From Lonicera japonica (Eukaryota > Streptophyta > Magnoliopsida > Dipsacales > Caprifoliaceae): a stretch of 64,000 nucleotides of DNA. The position numbers and the translations under genes were made by a program. The stretch is taken from the NCBI GenBank assembly GCA_021464415.1, contig CM038471.1, forward strand, positions 73,076,851 through 73,140,850, in the 5' to 3' direction. The notes beneath the pieces were generated by a model. That model was not told where the DNA came from. It saw only the letters and a list, made by a program, of their open reading frames with translations, and did no database searches. How positions within the stretch are numbered: the first letter of the stretch is position 1; every line of letters starts with the position of its first letter. Shown here piece after piece: positions 43,243-55,500 of this stretch.

Positions 43243-43900
43243 ATTTTTTTTTAAGAATGATAATTCATTAATCATTCAAATCCGAATTCAGTACATCTAA
43301 AATAAACGAGAGTGGAACATCACTCCAAACATCGGTATCAGACAAAGAATAAATTGCCTTATCTAAACTATAGGACACTCTATTCGCTGATCTACGTACA
43401 AAACCAATCTCACACTAATTGAAAATTTTCATCAACGAGTTACAATTCTGAATAATCATTCCCAAGCTTGAGTCGCTTGCTGTATCATTCTTTATTGCTG
43501 AAACTACCACTTCTGCATCGGACTTAAGAATTAGGTTGTCAAATTTGAGATATTTAATCCAGCTCAACACATCCGTGATTATTATTCCTTCTGCCATTGT
43601 TGGTATTCGATAACCCGATTTTTAACCTTGCAGCGCTACAATAAAAGCTCCGTTCGAATCCCTAAGAACACTTCCATACCCGCTTCGGTTCGGTGATGTG
43701 AATAAACTAGCATCGATATTGTATTTTAGCCAATGTGTTACTGGCTTATTCCATTTTTCAGTTTTAGCGCCTGTTACTACTATGCTCTTTGCTAGCTGCG
43801 TATTTGCAATCTTCTAATCTCGAATCGCTTTTACGCCTGAATGAGCTACGCTCACTGTTTGAATTGTAGCGCCTTTCCAAATAAAGTAAGTAAACTTCAC
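43243..43900 (-). pseudogene. LINE 3' remnant with RNase H domain, minus strand
   Basis: A plus-strand T-run at about 43243-43252 marks the poly-A tail. Going into the element, the minus strand reads an RNase H domain: HWLKYNIDASLFTSPNRSGY, then GSVLRDSNGAFIVALQG, a stop, RIPTMAEGIIITDVLSWIKY, LKSDAEVVVSAI, and the typical end VRRSANRVSYSLDKAIYS. Stops and frameshifts break it into pieces. The element is 5'-truncated. Confidence 0.75.
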
Positions 43901-44242
43901 GTAAAGAGTACACCCAAAACACTTTCAGACTCCCTCTACATATTAACCTATTCTCATCCAAATTAACATCAAAACCAAATGGAATAAAGGATATATAGTA
44001 CATAATAATTTTTCACAACTTTCACTGTCATGCTCTTCTCATATTCCGTATTATATTCCAAAAGTGAGTCTAATTTAACTAACTTTTGTTGAAAAAATTA
44101 AGGCCAATGTGCATATATAAACTATAATTCCTTAACTTGTTTGAATTTTTTGGTGAGGAAAATTAACTTCTCATTATGAAAATCATCTCTACCAAATTTT
44201 GTGAAAAAATTCAACCGTACCGTTCAGGCTTTAAATTAAATG

Positions 44243-45720
44243 TAACGACCCGATCCCGAGCTTAGCAAGATATTGTCCGTTTTGGCACAGAGCCGCACGG
44301 TTTTATTTTTGGCTGGAGTCACAAAGACACCCCTAAAAAGACTTTTGCTAATTGGAAACCAAGTGGGTACTTATGAACCAATGACCTACCTATTATACTA
44401 CCGATGTGGGATCTTTTGGGTCATTATAATCTCCCCCTGTTAAATTCCTGATGGCCTCGTCAAGTCAGGGTCATACACAATCAATCTCAGCTCTAGCTAG
44501 TCGCATCCAGTAATTTCGGCTTGTCGTCAGCCACACAGACCTGATCCACAATATCCGCATGTCACGTGGTAATGGTCATGGGTCTACTTTGATATCATCT
44601 GTAACCACCTGATCCCGAGTTTAGCAAGATATTGTCCGCTTTGGCACAAAGCCGCATGGTTCACCCCTAAAAGGCCTCCCACAATATTCACAAGTCATGT
44701 GGTGGTGGTAGTAGTAGTCCTGGATCCGCTCTGATACCATCTATAACGACCCGGTCCCGAGTTTAACAAGATATTGTTCGCTTTGGCACAAAGCCACACG
44801 GTTTTGTTTTTCACTAAAGTCACAAAGTGTAACGACCAAAAATATCTCACATCAATAGTACAATGGGTAGATCCTTGGTTTATAAATATCCACTTGATTC
44901 CTAACTAGCAAGCGGCTTTTTGGGGTTGTCTTGGCGACTCCTGCCAAAAGCAAAACCGTATGGTTGTGTACCAAAACGGACAATATTTTGCTAGGCTTGG
45001 GACTAGGTTATTACAAATAGTATCAGAGCGAGCCCAGGACTACTATCACATGAAGTGTGAATATTGTGGGTCGGGTCTGTGCGTATTTCACATTGGTAGT
45101 ATAATGAGTAGATCCTTAGTTCATAAGTACCCACTTGGTTTCTATCTAGCAATAGGCTTTTTGGGGGTGTCTTGGTGACTCTCGCCAAAAACAAAACCGT
45201 GTGGCTCTGTGCTAAAGCTGATAATACCGTGCTAAGCTTGGAACCAGGTTTCACATTGGTAGTATAATGGGTAGGCCGATAATATCTTGCTAAGCGTGGG
45301 ACCAGGTCTCACATTGGTAGTATAATAAGTTTAGGGGTGTCTTGGTGACTCTCGCCAAAAATAAATTCATGCCGCTCTGTGCCAAATTAGACAATATCTT
45401 AGTAAGCTCTACCTATTATACTATTGTAAATTTCAATGAACGGAATTGGATATAATGGATGATGAAGCAGGTCTCACAATGGTAGTATAATGGGTAAATC
45501 ATCCTTGGTTCATAAGTTTTGGTAGTATAATGGGTAAATCATTCTTGGTTCATAAGTTTTGGGGTATTTTTGTGACTCCCGCCAAAAATAAAACCATATT
45601 GCTCCGTGCCAAAGCAGATAATATTTTGCTGAGCTCTACCCATCCATTATACTACCGTAAATCTCAATGAACGAAATTGGATAAAATGAATTTGCTGAGC
45701 TCTACCCAGATATGCTGTCA
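44243..45720. repeat. Cluster of TRIM-like short LTRs in both orientations
   Basis: At least three copies on the minus strand (ending near 44243, 44610 and 44742) and four or more on the plus strand (44828-45015, then truncated copies to about 45700) share the words AGCAAGATATTGTCCG, GGTTTTGTTTTTGGC and CCATTATACTACC. Sequence complementary to initiator tRNA adjoins several copies: GGTATCAGAGC on the minus strand at 44728-44739, a diverged form at 44588-44599, and AGTATCAGAGC on the plus strand at 45019-45029. No gag-pol is present. Short LTRs with a primer-binding site but no coding interior fit TRIM elements, here tandemly and inversely amplified. Confidence 0.7.
44828..45015 (+). repeat. 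Best-defined TRIM-like LTR
   Basis: It starts TGTAACGACC and ends GGTTATTACA, 188 bp with TG...CA ends, and is followed after three bases by AGTATCAGAGC. A small ORF across this copy is a shadow of the repeat. Confidence 0.7.
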
Positions 45721-45724
45721 AGTG

Positions 45725-47488
45725 GTTGTTATAACACCCACTGAATTTGCAAAATCTCAGTCATCCTAACTTGCCAAATTATTTGTCTATTATGTTAAAA
45801 AGATGTAGAGAGTTTAAGGGCGGGCTGTAATTGAGATGCCGCTTTGCTGGCTTTTTGATATAATTTTTTTTTTGCTATATATATATAATAAAAAAATAAA
45901 AAAAATCTGCCTAAATATAGCTACACCTACCTGATGGCCGGACCGTCAGAGTATTAAATTTATAGTTTTAAGACTTCTCAATTGTTAATATTAGCTAAGT
46001 TTAGCAAATTAACTCTCAATTGGGGTAACATATTTTTGTCATATAAGGCTTTCTCAAGAATTCAAACTCAACTCTCAATTAGTGCAAGAGACTAATTGTC
46101 TTATTAAGCTTTATAGTTAATTTTGAGTCTTCTCAATGGTTAATATTAGCTAAGTTTAACAAATTCAGCAAAATTACTACGATTTTTCTTTGATCTAATG
46201 TGGCAAGCCATCCAAAGTTGGTTTCTTTCTATTTTATTATAAATTTTGCTCTCCCTGTTTACAAGAAATGTTATCACCCATAATAGCAAAATTTAGAGAG
46301 TAAATAAATATAACCCATTAAATTAAAGTAAAGTAATGAAATTTGATTTATAAATTTTGGAAAAAATAAAAAAATAATTAAGTCGGCCCATATTGATATT
46401 GATCTTGCGATCACATTCAACAGCCTATTAGTTAAAGCAACAAAAAACCTTCACGAGTAATCACACGAATGGGAGTCTGCCTATACGTGTTTTGGTGGCT
46501 CCCCTCACTGCCACCTCTTAAACTTAATCAATGCCTTTCACGTTTTGACCCGCACAACTCATCTGACCCGCAACCAAATTACCATTATACTCTTCCCCCC
46601 TTTTATCAATTCCCAAAATTACGATTCTACCCTTCCCATTTTTCTTTAGGTAAGATTATCTTGAGAAGCTTTGGCGCACTTCGATCAAACCCTTCCCAAT
46701 CCCAAGTGCAATACCTAAGGCTGGAGCCAGAAATTTATAAGTCTAGCGCCAAACTAACTCGTAAGTTTTCCATCTTTATCTGTTAAAGACATCGAGAATT
46801 TAGTCTATTCACATGATTTGGATGATTCTAAGATGATAATCATTTCTTTAAGAAAAAAAAATATAGTACATATTGAGGAGTAAATTTTTGTATGAAATTT
46901 TGGTGGAAAGGATTAAACTTAGAATATCTCCAACAAAGTTCTATATCTTTGTTTTGTGTAAAATTTACATAAATTGTATTTTTTTTTATTTCCAATATTT
47001 TTATAAAACAAAACTTTGTTAAAATACACGCCCACTTTACAATGACACGCGAGCTTTGAGCTTTCTCTCTTCATTTTTTAAATAAAATAAAAAAATGTAA
47101 TAACTTAAAATATAAAATATAGATTTTAATAAAAACTATATATTTTTAATTTACTCATCAATACCTACAAATCAAGTTCCATTGTGGCTATAAAATTATT
47201 TACAAAAAAATTCAAGAAAAAATAATAAAAAATTTGTTTAAATTGATAGTTAACAAGTGTTGAAATTTTATTGGTTATTTTAGAATTTACACAAAAATAC
47301 CACTTAAGCATTGTTTTTGAAGTGTTCAATTTTTTTGTAAAAGTTGATTGACACATATGATTATAAGTTTATTTTTGCTCTACCATTAGAGATGCTCTTA
47401 ACACCTAATACTAAAAACATATTTTTGCAAACTGATTAAAAAACTATCACACTATTATTTTATATTTTTTAAGAAATTACATAATAAC
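45725..47488. other. Intergenic; possible orphan first exon at 46440-46760
   Basis: Most is AT-rich without genes. At 46440-46760 the sequence is C-rich and ends AACTAACTC with a strong donor-like GTAAGT at 46761. It resembles a plant 5' UTR first exon. No coding exon can be tied to it in the following 700 bases, so I treat it as an orphan. Confidence 0.35.
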
Positions 47489-47490
47489 AT

Positions 47491-47687
47491 GAGATAATGG
47501 GCTTTATCGCCTCACTCCGTAATGTTTTATGACTTTAAGGATAGACTCATATTTAATAAAGGGAAGTAGTACTAATTTTATAATTTGGTTTTACAATAAG
47601 AACATTTTTCATAATATTAATTTATTTTAAGAAAAATGATAAATATTGATGAATAAAAATACCCTTAATACATGCCCCTAATAAAAG
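47491..47687 (+). repeat. Shared end module, copy B
   Basis: This aligns with the minus strand of 17536-17719. Exact blocks include CTCCGTAATGTTTTATGA and TAGTACTAATTT. Confidence 0.85.
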
Positions 47688-47873
47688 CGTTAATCCTCTT
47701 TGTTTCTCTCTATGTGTGTGTATATATAAAGAGCGTGTTTGCACTTTGTATTTCGTTAGTATCTTCTTCTAGTTCTCTTATAAAATTCCTGAGTTAAAAT
47801 TCTTCTTCAATTCAGAGGTAGTTTGACAACTCAACCTCCACTCAGATTACTCTTTAATCTGCAATTTACTAAT

Positions 47874-48032
47874 GGGTCATGTTAACGTGAGCCCTAAGGG
47901 CATATGTTACGTACCTATAAATAGAAATAATTAAATTATAACATGCATTAAATTAAGTACATATTTTCATGTAAAGTGATATTCTTTCCATTCATAGTAT
48001 AGTTAACATGTCCCCTAAAGGCACATGTTATC
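47874..48032. repeat. Pair of related hairpins in element B
   Basis: The hairpin at 48004-48030 has stem TAACATGT/ACATGTTA and loop CCCCTAAAGGC. A diverged relative at about 47880-47910 has GTTAAC...GCCCTAAGGGC...GTTAC. They are about 124 bases apart. Confidence 0.6.
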
Positions 48033-48149
48033 ATTTTCCATTTTCTATTTGTTTTGTTCTCGTATTCATTTTAATAATTATGTGTTTATGGATATGTGAT
48101 TTTACACTCAATTTCGTCTTTAAATTTGCTTTATCTTTTTTGTGTTAAC

Positions 48150-48912
48150 CTGTGTTGCTAAAACATTTTTAGCACAATTTCTAGTGTCAGTTTAATTATA
48201 TGTATTCGCTTGTGGAATTAAATTTTTTTTGGCACTATTATATTGTTGAACAATTGGTACTAAAACTATTTTAGTACTATATAATTAGTTATTCTATTTT
48301 GGACAATTGGTGCTGAAATAATTTTAGGACCTTTAGTTTAATCATATGTGTTTACATATGGTGTTAAAACCTTGTTAGTATTATTCTTGTGTTGTACAAT
48401 TGGTGTTAAAACTGTTTTAACACAATGTGATTAGTTATTATGTTCTAGACAATTGGTGTTAAAATTGTTTTAACACATTCAGTTTAATTATTTGTATTCA
48501 CATGTATTGTTAAAACATTTTTAGCACCATCCCAGTGTTGGACAATTGGTGTTATAACTGTTTTAGCACCATGTGATTAATTATTTTGTTATGAAAATCG
48601 GTACTAAATATGTTTTAGCACCTTGAATTTTAATATTATTTGTTGGGTTATTGGCACCTGTAATTTGTTTATTCAATGTTTTCTACTGGTGCTAAATATG
48701 TTTTAGTACATTGAATTTCATTATTCGCTGTATTTTATTGGTACTAAAACTCTTTTAGCGCATTGAATTTCTTTGTTTTTTGTTTTGTATTTGTGCTAAA
48801 ACACTTTTAGCATTATTCCAGTATTAGACAATTGATACTAAAACTGTTTTAACACCATGTAAATAGTTACCATATTACGAACAATTGGTATTAAATTTAT
48901 TTTAACACTTTA
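48150..48912. repeat. Hairpin array B (GGTGCTAAAACTGTTTTAGCACC)
   Basis: About thirteen imperfect inverted units occur at 50-65 base spacing, for example GTGCTAAAACACTTTTAGCA, GGTGTTAAAACTGTTTTAACAC and GGTACTAAAACTCTTTTAG. Linkers share ACAATTGG and ATGTGATTAGTTATT. Many units carry compensating changes in both arms (GTGCTAA/TTAGCAC versus GTGTTAA/TTAACAC). Confidence 0.88.
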
Positions 48913-48914
48913 AA

Positions 48915-49532
48915 TTTCGTTGTTCTTTATTATATACTATGATTATTGTGATATTAGTATCTTATTTTATGTAATATCCTTAATTTATTGTGTTAATTTA
49001 TAATAATTTTTTATAATTATATTATTATTAAGATGGACACTTACACGTAATTGTCTTTAATAACGTTGGGTACTAGTTAGTAAAATATTCCGAATTCTAG
49101 TCTAAAATTATTTCCTCAGACTAATACCATTACGAAATTACTAAAATACCCTAATACCCTTCCGTAATCCCACGACGGCAGCAGTCAAATATCTAGAGAG
49201 AGAGAGAGAAAGCGTGTGGTCTTTAGAGAGAGAACCGGATCGAGATAGTTTGCGCCGTGTGTGTATATATATATATCACAATCCTAAATACAACGAGGAT
49301 AGCTCAAAGGATTGAGAGATAGAGAAACTAAAAAACCAACTCCCGCTTTTTCTGCTCCTCTCTCTCTCTCTCGTCAACACCAACCTATTAAACTCTGCTC
49401 TGAGTTTTTCTCTCTCTCGCTCTCTCTTTCTGTATCTCTTTTTCGCTCTAAGTTCCAACCTATTCAATTCTGCTCTGAATTTCTCTCTCTCTCTCTCTCT
49501 CTCGCTCGCTCTCTCTTTCGCTCTAAGTTCCA
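48915..49532 (+). promoter_or_regulatory. Promoter and 5' UTR of PAO1
   Basis: A TATA-like run (TATATATATATAT) lies at about 49264-49277, with GA-rich sequence upstream (49195-49209, 49224-49231). The 5' UTR is CT-rich, with (TC)n runs at about 49358-49372 and 49483-49502. It is built from a roughly 90-base unit repeated in tandem (see findings). CT-rich 5' UTRs are common in plants and can affect expression. Confidence 0.55.
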
Positions 49533-52500
49533 ATGGAATCTCCGACGCGTTGTTCGGTTATCATCGTAGGAGCAGGTGTTTCAGGTATTCGTCACATTCG
49601 AAAGAGTTCTCCATTAATCTGACAAAAAACAGTAAAATATTTCTATCGATTATGAAATAGTGAAATATCATATGTCGACAATTCCTCATTGATTAAAATA
49701 GTTTTTGAAAAATCAATAGCTCAATTAATCATCGATTATAATCGAAATATATATTTGTCATACTACATAAGCCAATTTATATATAGATATATACATATAT
49801 ACGTGTCTCTATTTGAAATAGTCATTATCTACTTCCGAATCTTAAATCTTACATAGTTTTGTTATATTATTATTATATCTAGGTATATCGGCGGCGAAGG
49901 TATTGGCGGAGAATGGGGTAGAGGATATGGTGATATTGGAGGCGTCGGATAGAATAGGAGGGAGGATAAGGAAGGATGATTTCGGAGGGGTGTCGGTGGA
50001 GCTAGGGGCGGGTTGGATAGCTGGAGTTGGTGGCAAAGAGTCCAATCCCGTTTGGGAACTTGCTCGCCAATCGGGCCTCCGCACATGTTTCTCCGACTAC
50101 AGCAATGCTCGTTACAACATTTACGATCCAAGGTTTTTTATTTATTTTTTTTAGTCGACGTTACAAGTGAAAAGCAAAATGTTTGGCTATCCTAATTTTT
50201 TTTTTTATTATATAAATTCACGTGTTATTACTAAATTTTTTAATTTTTTTTTTGAAAGGCGTTAAATTTAACGAAAAAAGTGGTCGCATAAAACAATAGA
50301 TGTTTGGTTCTGTTAGTGGTATTGTGCTTGTTGGGGCTAATCGACGCCGTTGGGCTTAAGCACAAGTTTTTTTTGGGAACATTTACTTTTTACGGCGTAA
50401 TTTAGTGATAGGTGGCCTGGTTTTCTAGATTACACCGTGGGTGACGATATTGATAATGATAAATCATTTTTAATTTTGCAAGCAGCGGGAAGATATTTCC
50501 GAGTGGAATAGCTGCAGACTCATATAAGAAGGCGGTGGACTCGGCGATTGAGAAGCTAAGAACTGACGAGGCCAACCATGGCGATGACGTGGCCAATCTT
50601 TACGAACCCCCATCGTAACACTCTCTCTCTCTTACACCTACACTCGCAATCCTATTTGGCCACTTAATTTTTCTAATAGAAAAAGAGATAAAAAGAAAGA
50701 AAAGGTGTAATCAGGAGAATGTATCTTAACTTGAGTCCAAATGTCAATTTCATTTATATTTTTTAACTTCTTTTAAGAAGGCTCACTTTTTTTTTTTTTT
50801 AAAATATGAGATATGTTAACGCATGTTTAATATTTATATAAAAAAATAAATTTTTATTATGCATTAAATAAAAAATATGTTTGCTTAGAACATTTTTCTT
50901 TATACTAACTTAAATTATGTGTCATCCGATTTGTATTAGATTATTATTTATTAGATTATCATCAATCGGTGAATCTTTTGATAAATTTCAACAACGTTGA
51001 TCAAAATTTGGTATGGGTACTTTGCTTGCCGATAAACTCACCACATCAATTTTTTGTTAACCAATACATGAATGACATGTTAAATATATGATCTTAAAAT
51101 TGGGCTAAACATAATAAATTTGGGTAGTGTTAACACTTGTTTTATTTCCTTTTTTTTTTTTCTAGTTCTCCTAAAACACCAATAGAGTTGGCCATTGACT
51201 TCATTCTCCATGACTTCGAAATGGCAGGTGAATTGCCCCCCTCCGCATTTATTTTTCTTCTTCTAATTTTAAGTCATCATATGTAATAAAATAAAGTTTG
51301 GGTGGTTGCACAAGTGCCCTCTTATAAGTGGTTGTTTCAAATTTTGTTTTATTTACTTTCTCATATTTTAATCCTAAACTGCCAAAATTGAGAATTGTTT
51401 TTTTTTTTTTTTTTTTTAAATTATTTTTTTGCAGAAGTTGAACCAATATCGACTTATGTGGATTTTGGGGAAAGAGAATTTTTAGTTGCTGATGAAAGAG
51501 GTTACGAATATTTGCTACATAAAATGGCTGAAACTTTTCTTTTTACCTCGGATGGTGAAATTATGGACAGTCGTCTAAAACTCAACAAGGTGAACAAATC
51601 TTCTTTGGATCCCATTATTTTGCATCTTCTTTTGTTTTTTTCTGAGATATGATGTCAGTTTTGTTGCTTTATGTGCCACTCATAAGATTATCTTGTAGTA
51701 GACTTCACATTTGCTAACACATTTATGCTTTGATTGATTGATTATTGGATAAAAATAACAGTTATTCGCAAATTAACTAATCTACTAGTCAATCGGGTTT
51801 GAGGGTTGATTATTGGATAAAAATAACAGTTACTCGCTAATTAACTAATCTACTAGTCAATCTAGTTTGAGGGTCATGGTAACTCTCATTTGATTTTCAA
51901 CAAAAATAGTATGAGAAAACTTTTTGACAAGTGTAAAAAGTGCGTTAGCTCTAAAGAAATTAAGAAAAAATGATGGAACATAAAGCATAATAGGAAAAAT
52001 CTGAAACTGTTGTGTGTGCATGCACTTATTTCTTTTTATTGTGTTTGAGATTGATTGGCCCCATTTTTTTTTCTTTCTATACCATATGTCATCTTATATA
52101 TTGATGAAGATACCATTTACCATCTCGGTCAATCTTTTTGATGGTATATACATTATATAAATTCTGTTTTTGGAAGAAAGGTAAAGTCTTTCCCTTTAAA
52201 AATACTACAACTCCTATGAGAATGGGAATGAAACCTACAATCTTCCAAGTAGGGGGTGAGGGCCAATGCTATTTGAGTTAAAGCTCTTGGGAGACAAATT
52301 CAGCTGCCTGAAAATATTTGTAGTTTTAAATGGTATTGTTTGTATTTATAATGGCATTTCTATGTCCACTGCTAAAACGTTGCCTGAGAGAATCATAATT
52401 GTGGCCTTTTCGTCTACCCAACCTTCATCAGTCATAACCCACTACTTATATTTATTTTTTAAAATTTGTTTTTTACTTGTATTGTTTCGGTTGATTATCA

Positions 52501-55500
52501 GTTCAGGTAGGGATAGGTTGTGAGATTGAACTAATAAATACATAAACAACTCAAAAAATGGACACAAAAATAAAGGTGGACCCATTTTGAACTATCACAT
52601 TAATGTCGCACTTACTTTTCATGGCTCGTTTGGGATTAATAACTAATACCTCTTACCTCACAAGTAAAGCAATTTTCATATATACTTGGGATGACTCCCA
52701 AAACTTGGTTGCACAATTGATTAAATTTGTGTAATTTATCCAACTGTTGTGAGCAACTACTGCATTTTACTTTCGATTCCACTCAAGCATTCATTTGCTC
52801 TAAAATCTCATGTCATTTATTATATTAATTTTTGGCAATTGTTATTTTGTTAGAGCAGAAATTGTTAGTGCCAGATTAATGTTTGTTTGCTACACTGTTC
52901 TAGTAATAGATATTCTGGTTTCGCCACTATTTTAGGATAAAGAGATGTGTCGTTTGAAGTACATTAGGGCACTATTTGAGGGGGTGGGGATATTTATTGA
53001 CCTTGTCTAAACATTTTCAATGCCTCCAAAGCAATGAAAAGAATTTGCACCTTTTTAAGACTTGAGATGTACAACCATGATTCAACCTACCAACGTGATT
53101 GATACTCACGTTGACGTGAACTAACCAAGATTTTTCAACCCTTAAAGCGGCTTTAATCCACACTGCACCAGCATGTAGGTCCCAATTTCCACCATATTGT
53201 AATTGTTAAGATTCTTGATATGAACCATAGTTTTGGGATTTTGTATTGGTGAAATTATGTTTTAGAGCCAGCTACTAGATTTGACTGTGTGGTATGATTT
53301 CGTTTCAAACCTAGCATTAATCATATAATATTACCAGGCAAACACAAAGGCGCATCAATTAGAGTTACCGGTTATATAAACAACTGGTAGGTCAATAATA
53401 AATAGATAAAAGTCATCTGTCATTTTCCTCATTAAATGAGTTGAGAAACTTGGAATTTATTGGTTATTGGAAAAGGTCCTTTTTTTGTTTCCACTGATTT
53501 GCTAGAAGTTTGAAAATTTTGCATTGAAACTGAGGAAACACCCATAAATGGCAAATGGATTAAAGAAAATCTGCAGAATCCTGAATAAATTACTCCATTT
53601 CCCATGTTTTCCTTATCTTGAAAATAAAAATAAAAATGAGGGTTTGACTTCTTCCACTGATTTTTCGTAGTTTTTTACTGCTTGGAATCTAACGAGAGTT
53701 GGTTTGCCTAGGCCTCTGTTTTCTGGATTTATTTGTTTATTTATTGATATTGATGATACATGTGGTATTCTTTTATTTATTCTGTGTATCTGTATTAATG
53801 ATTTATTCATTTAATTATTTGTTAGTTATTCATATATTTGTTTTGGAGTAGGTTGTTCGGGAATTAAAGCACTCGAGAAACGGGGTTTCGGTAACAACAG
53901 AGGATGGTTGTGTTTATGAAGCAAATTACGTGATTTTGTCCGTTAGCATTGGCGTGCTTCAAAGCGACCTCATTTCCTTCCGACCCCCGTTGCCCGTACG
54001 TTTCCTCCTCTTCTAACATTGCTTGTGAATTAATATTTTGCATCTATATTATTGTTGCTATATATTTCATTTATTAGATGTTAACTTACACCTTTAAGAC
54101 AGACGCAAATATTATCCGTTGACGAACTTATATAAAAAATTTCGACGTTAAAGTTACCCTTTTGATTCACTTTAAAAAAGTCATCTTTCAAGTGGTATCA
54201 ATTACTCAAATTAATATTAGGAGCCTTTAATGATTAGTAAGACAAAATAATTATAAAAAGAAAGTACTTTCATCCGAAAAAAGTGAAACTTATTATTATA
54301 CGTTTTGTTATTTTAGGTTCCATTTAATTGTAAAGATGGAAAAGAAAAATAAATTTAGTTAGTTTGTGTGAAAAAATAAAAAATAGGGTAGAAAATTTTT
54401 ACTCACCACCAAGTAAAGAAAATTTCTTCATGGAAAAACTTAAAAATCAAGAGGATATCACCTCTACCACTTAACTTATTTTCTGTCTTTTCACTAAAAC
54501 TAACTCAATTTATTTTTCTTTTCCACCTTGCAATCAAACGGAGCCTTAGTATGCAACAATTTCTTTTTACAGCTCAGTTCGTAAAAAGTGCCTCACAAAA
54601 TATCACTGTAACTTTACACATCTTCAACATAGAGTGGCCCCTACATTGGTGTTATTTGTTCAATGCATTGTAGTTCAAGACCGGGCTGAGGCATAGGCAG
54701 TGAGACAAATACCTCGAGCCCCCAATTTTTTTTTGATATTTTAGGGGCCCCAATTTTTATATGCAGGTGTATGTATGTGTATTGTACTTATTCAAAAATT
54801 TTAACTCAATTCTAAAAAGGGTCCATGTTGATATAAAGAATTTTGAGCTTTTCTTATATCTGTATAGGAGGGCTTCACCTTATAAATTCGCGTTAGCCCT
54901 CAAATCTTCAAGGCAGACCAATCATTTGTCTCGAACTTGTTTTGTAAAAAGATCTTTAAAAATTTAGTGCAAAGTAAATTTTTGCACTGAAGCCACAAAT
55001 GTCTGTATTTGGGATTCACCAAGTTGCCCAAGTGGAAGAGACCACTATTAGTCCTTGCTAGACAAGTGGGAGATCCAATCCTGGTCGTACATGTACGTTT
55101 ATGTGGTCACCTCCCTATTAGCCCTAACATAGACCCCTGTTTGTTTTATTTTGCATAGATTGTGGTGAGATCTTGACCTTTTCAATGCTCTTATCACCCG
55201 CATTTACTCCTCTGGTCCAGCAAAGTGGTTTTTGTAAGGACATGACCTAGGAAGATATGGGGCCCCAGTAGGGGTGAGAGTACCCAAGTTGTTCACCTAA
55301 GGAATAGTGATGTTATATAGATTCTGACCCTTCACATTAAATTTTACATTAAGTTGAAGAGGTACCCTATTAATTAACATTGAGCTGCTGAACTACCCTA
55401 TTAAGTGGACACTTAGATTTTCGAGTTTTAAATTTTTCTTTATATGCAAACACTGTGGATTCCATTTTCATGATCCCCAGTATTTTTTTTCACCTTTGGA

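Larger units (their letters stand above)
47491..48912 (+). mobile_element. Element B: end module, TATA-like middle and hairpin array
   Basis: It starts GAGATAATGGGCTTTA, and its first ~197 bases are homologous to the minus strand of element A (17719-17536). The middle holds a TATATATAAAG box at about 47722, a possible 5' UTR, and two hairpins with CCCTAA(A/G)GGC loops. Then comes a hairpin array (48150-48912) whose arms GGTGCTAAA/TTTAGCACC are the same as in array A. No transposase and no captured exon were recognised. The right boundary is set only by the end of the array. Confidence 0.6.

Noticed and set aside
44960..45254. Small frames at 44960-45178 (+) and 45003-45254 (-)
   Set aside because: They lie in the TRIM-like LTR repeat, which is present in several copies with different frames.
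46469..46786. 105-codon plus-strand frame
   Set aside because: It has no recognisable domain and ends right after a donor-like site; better explained as a 5' UTR-like segment. Noted as a possible orphan exon only.
49276..49569. 85-codon frames on both strands rich in Ser/Leu or Arg/Glu
   Set aside because: They translate the (TC)n-rich 5' UTR of PAO1.
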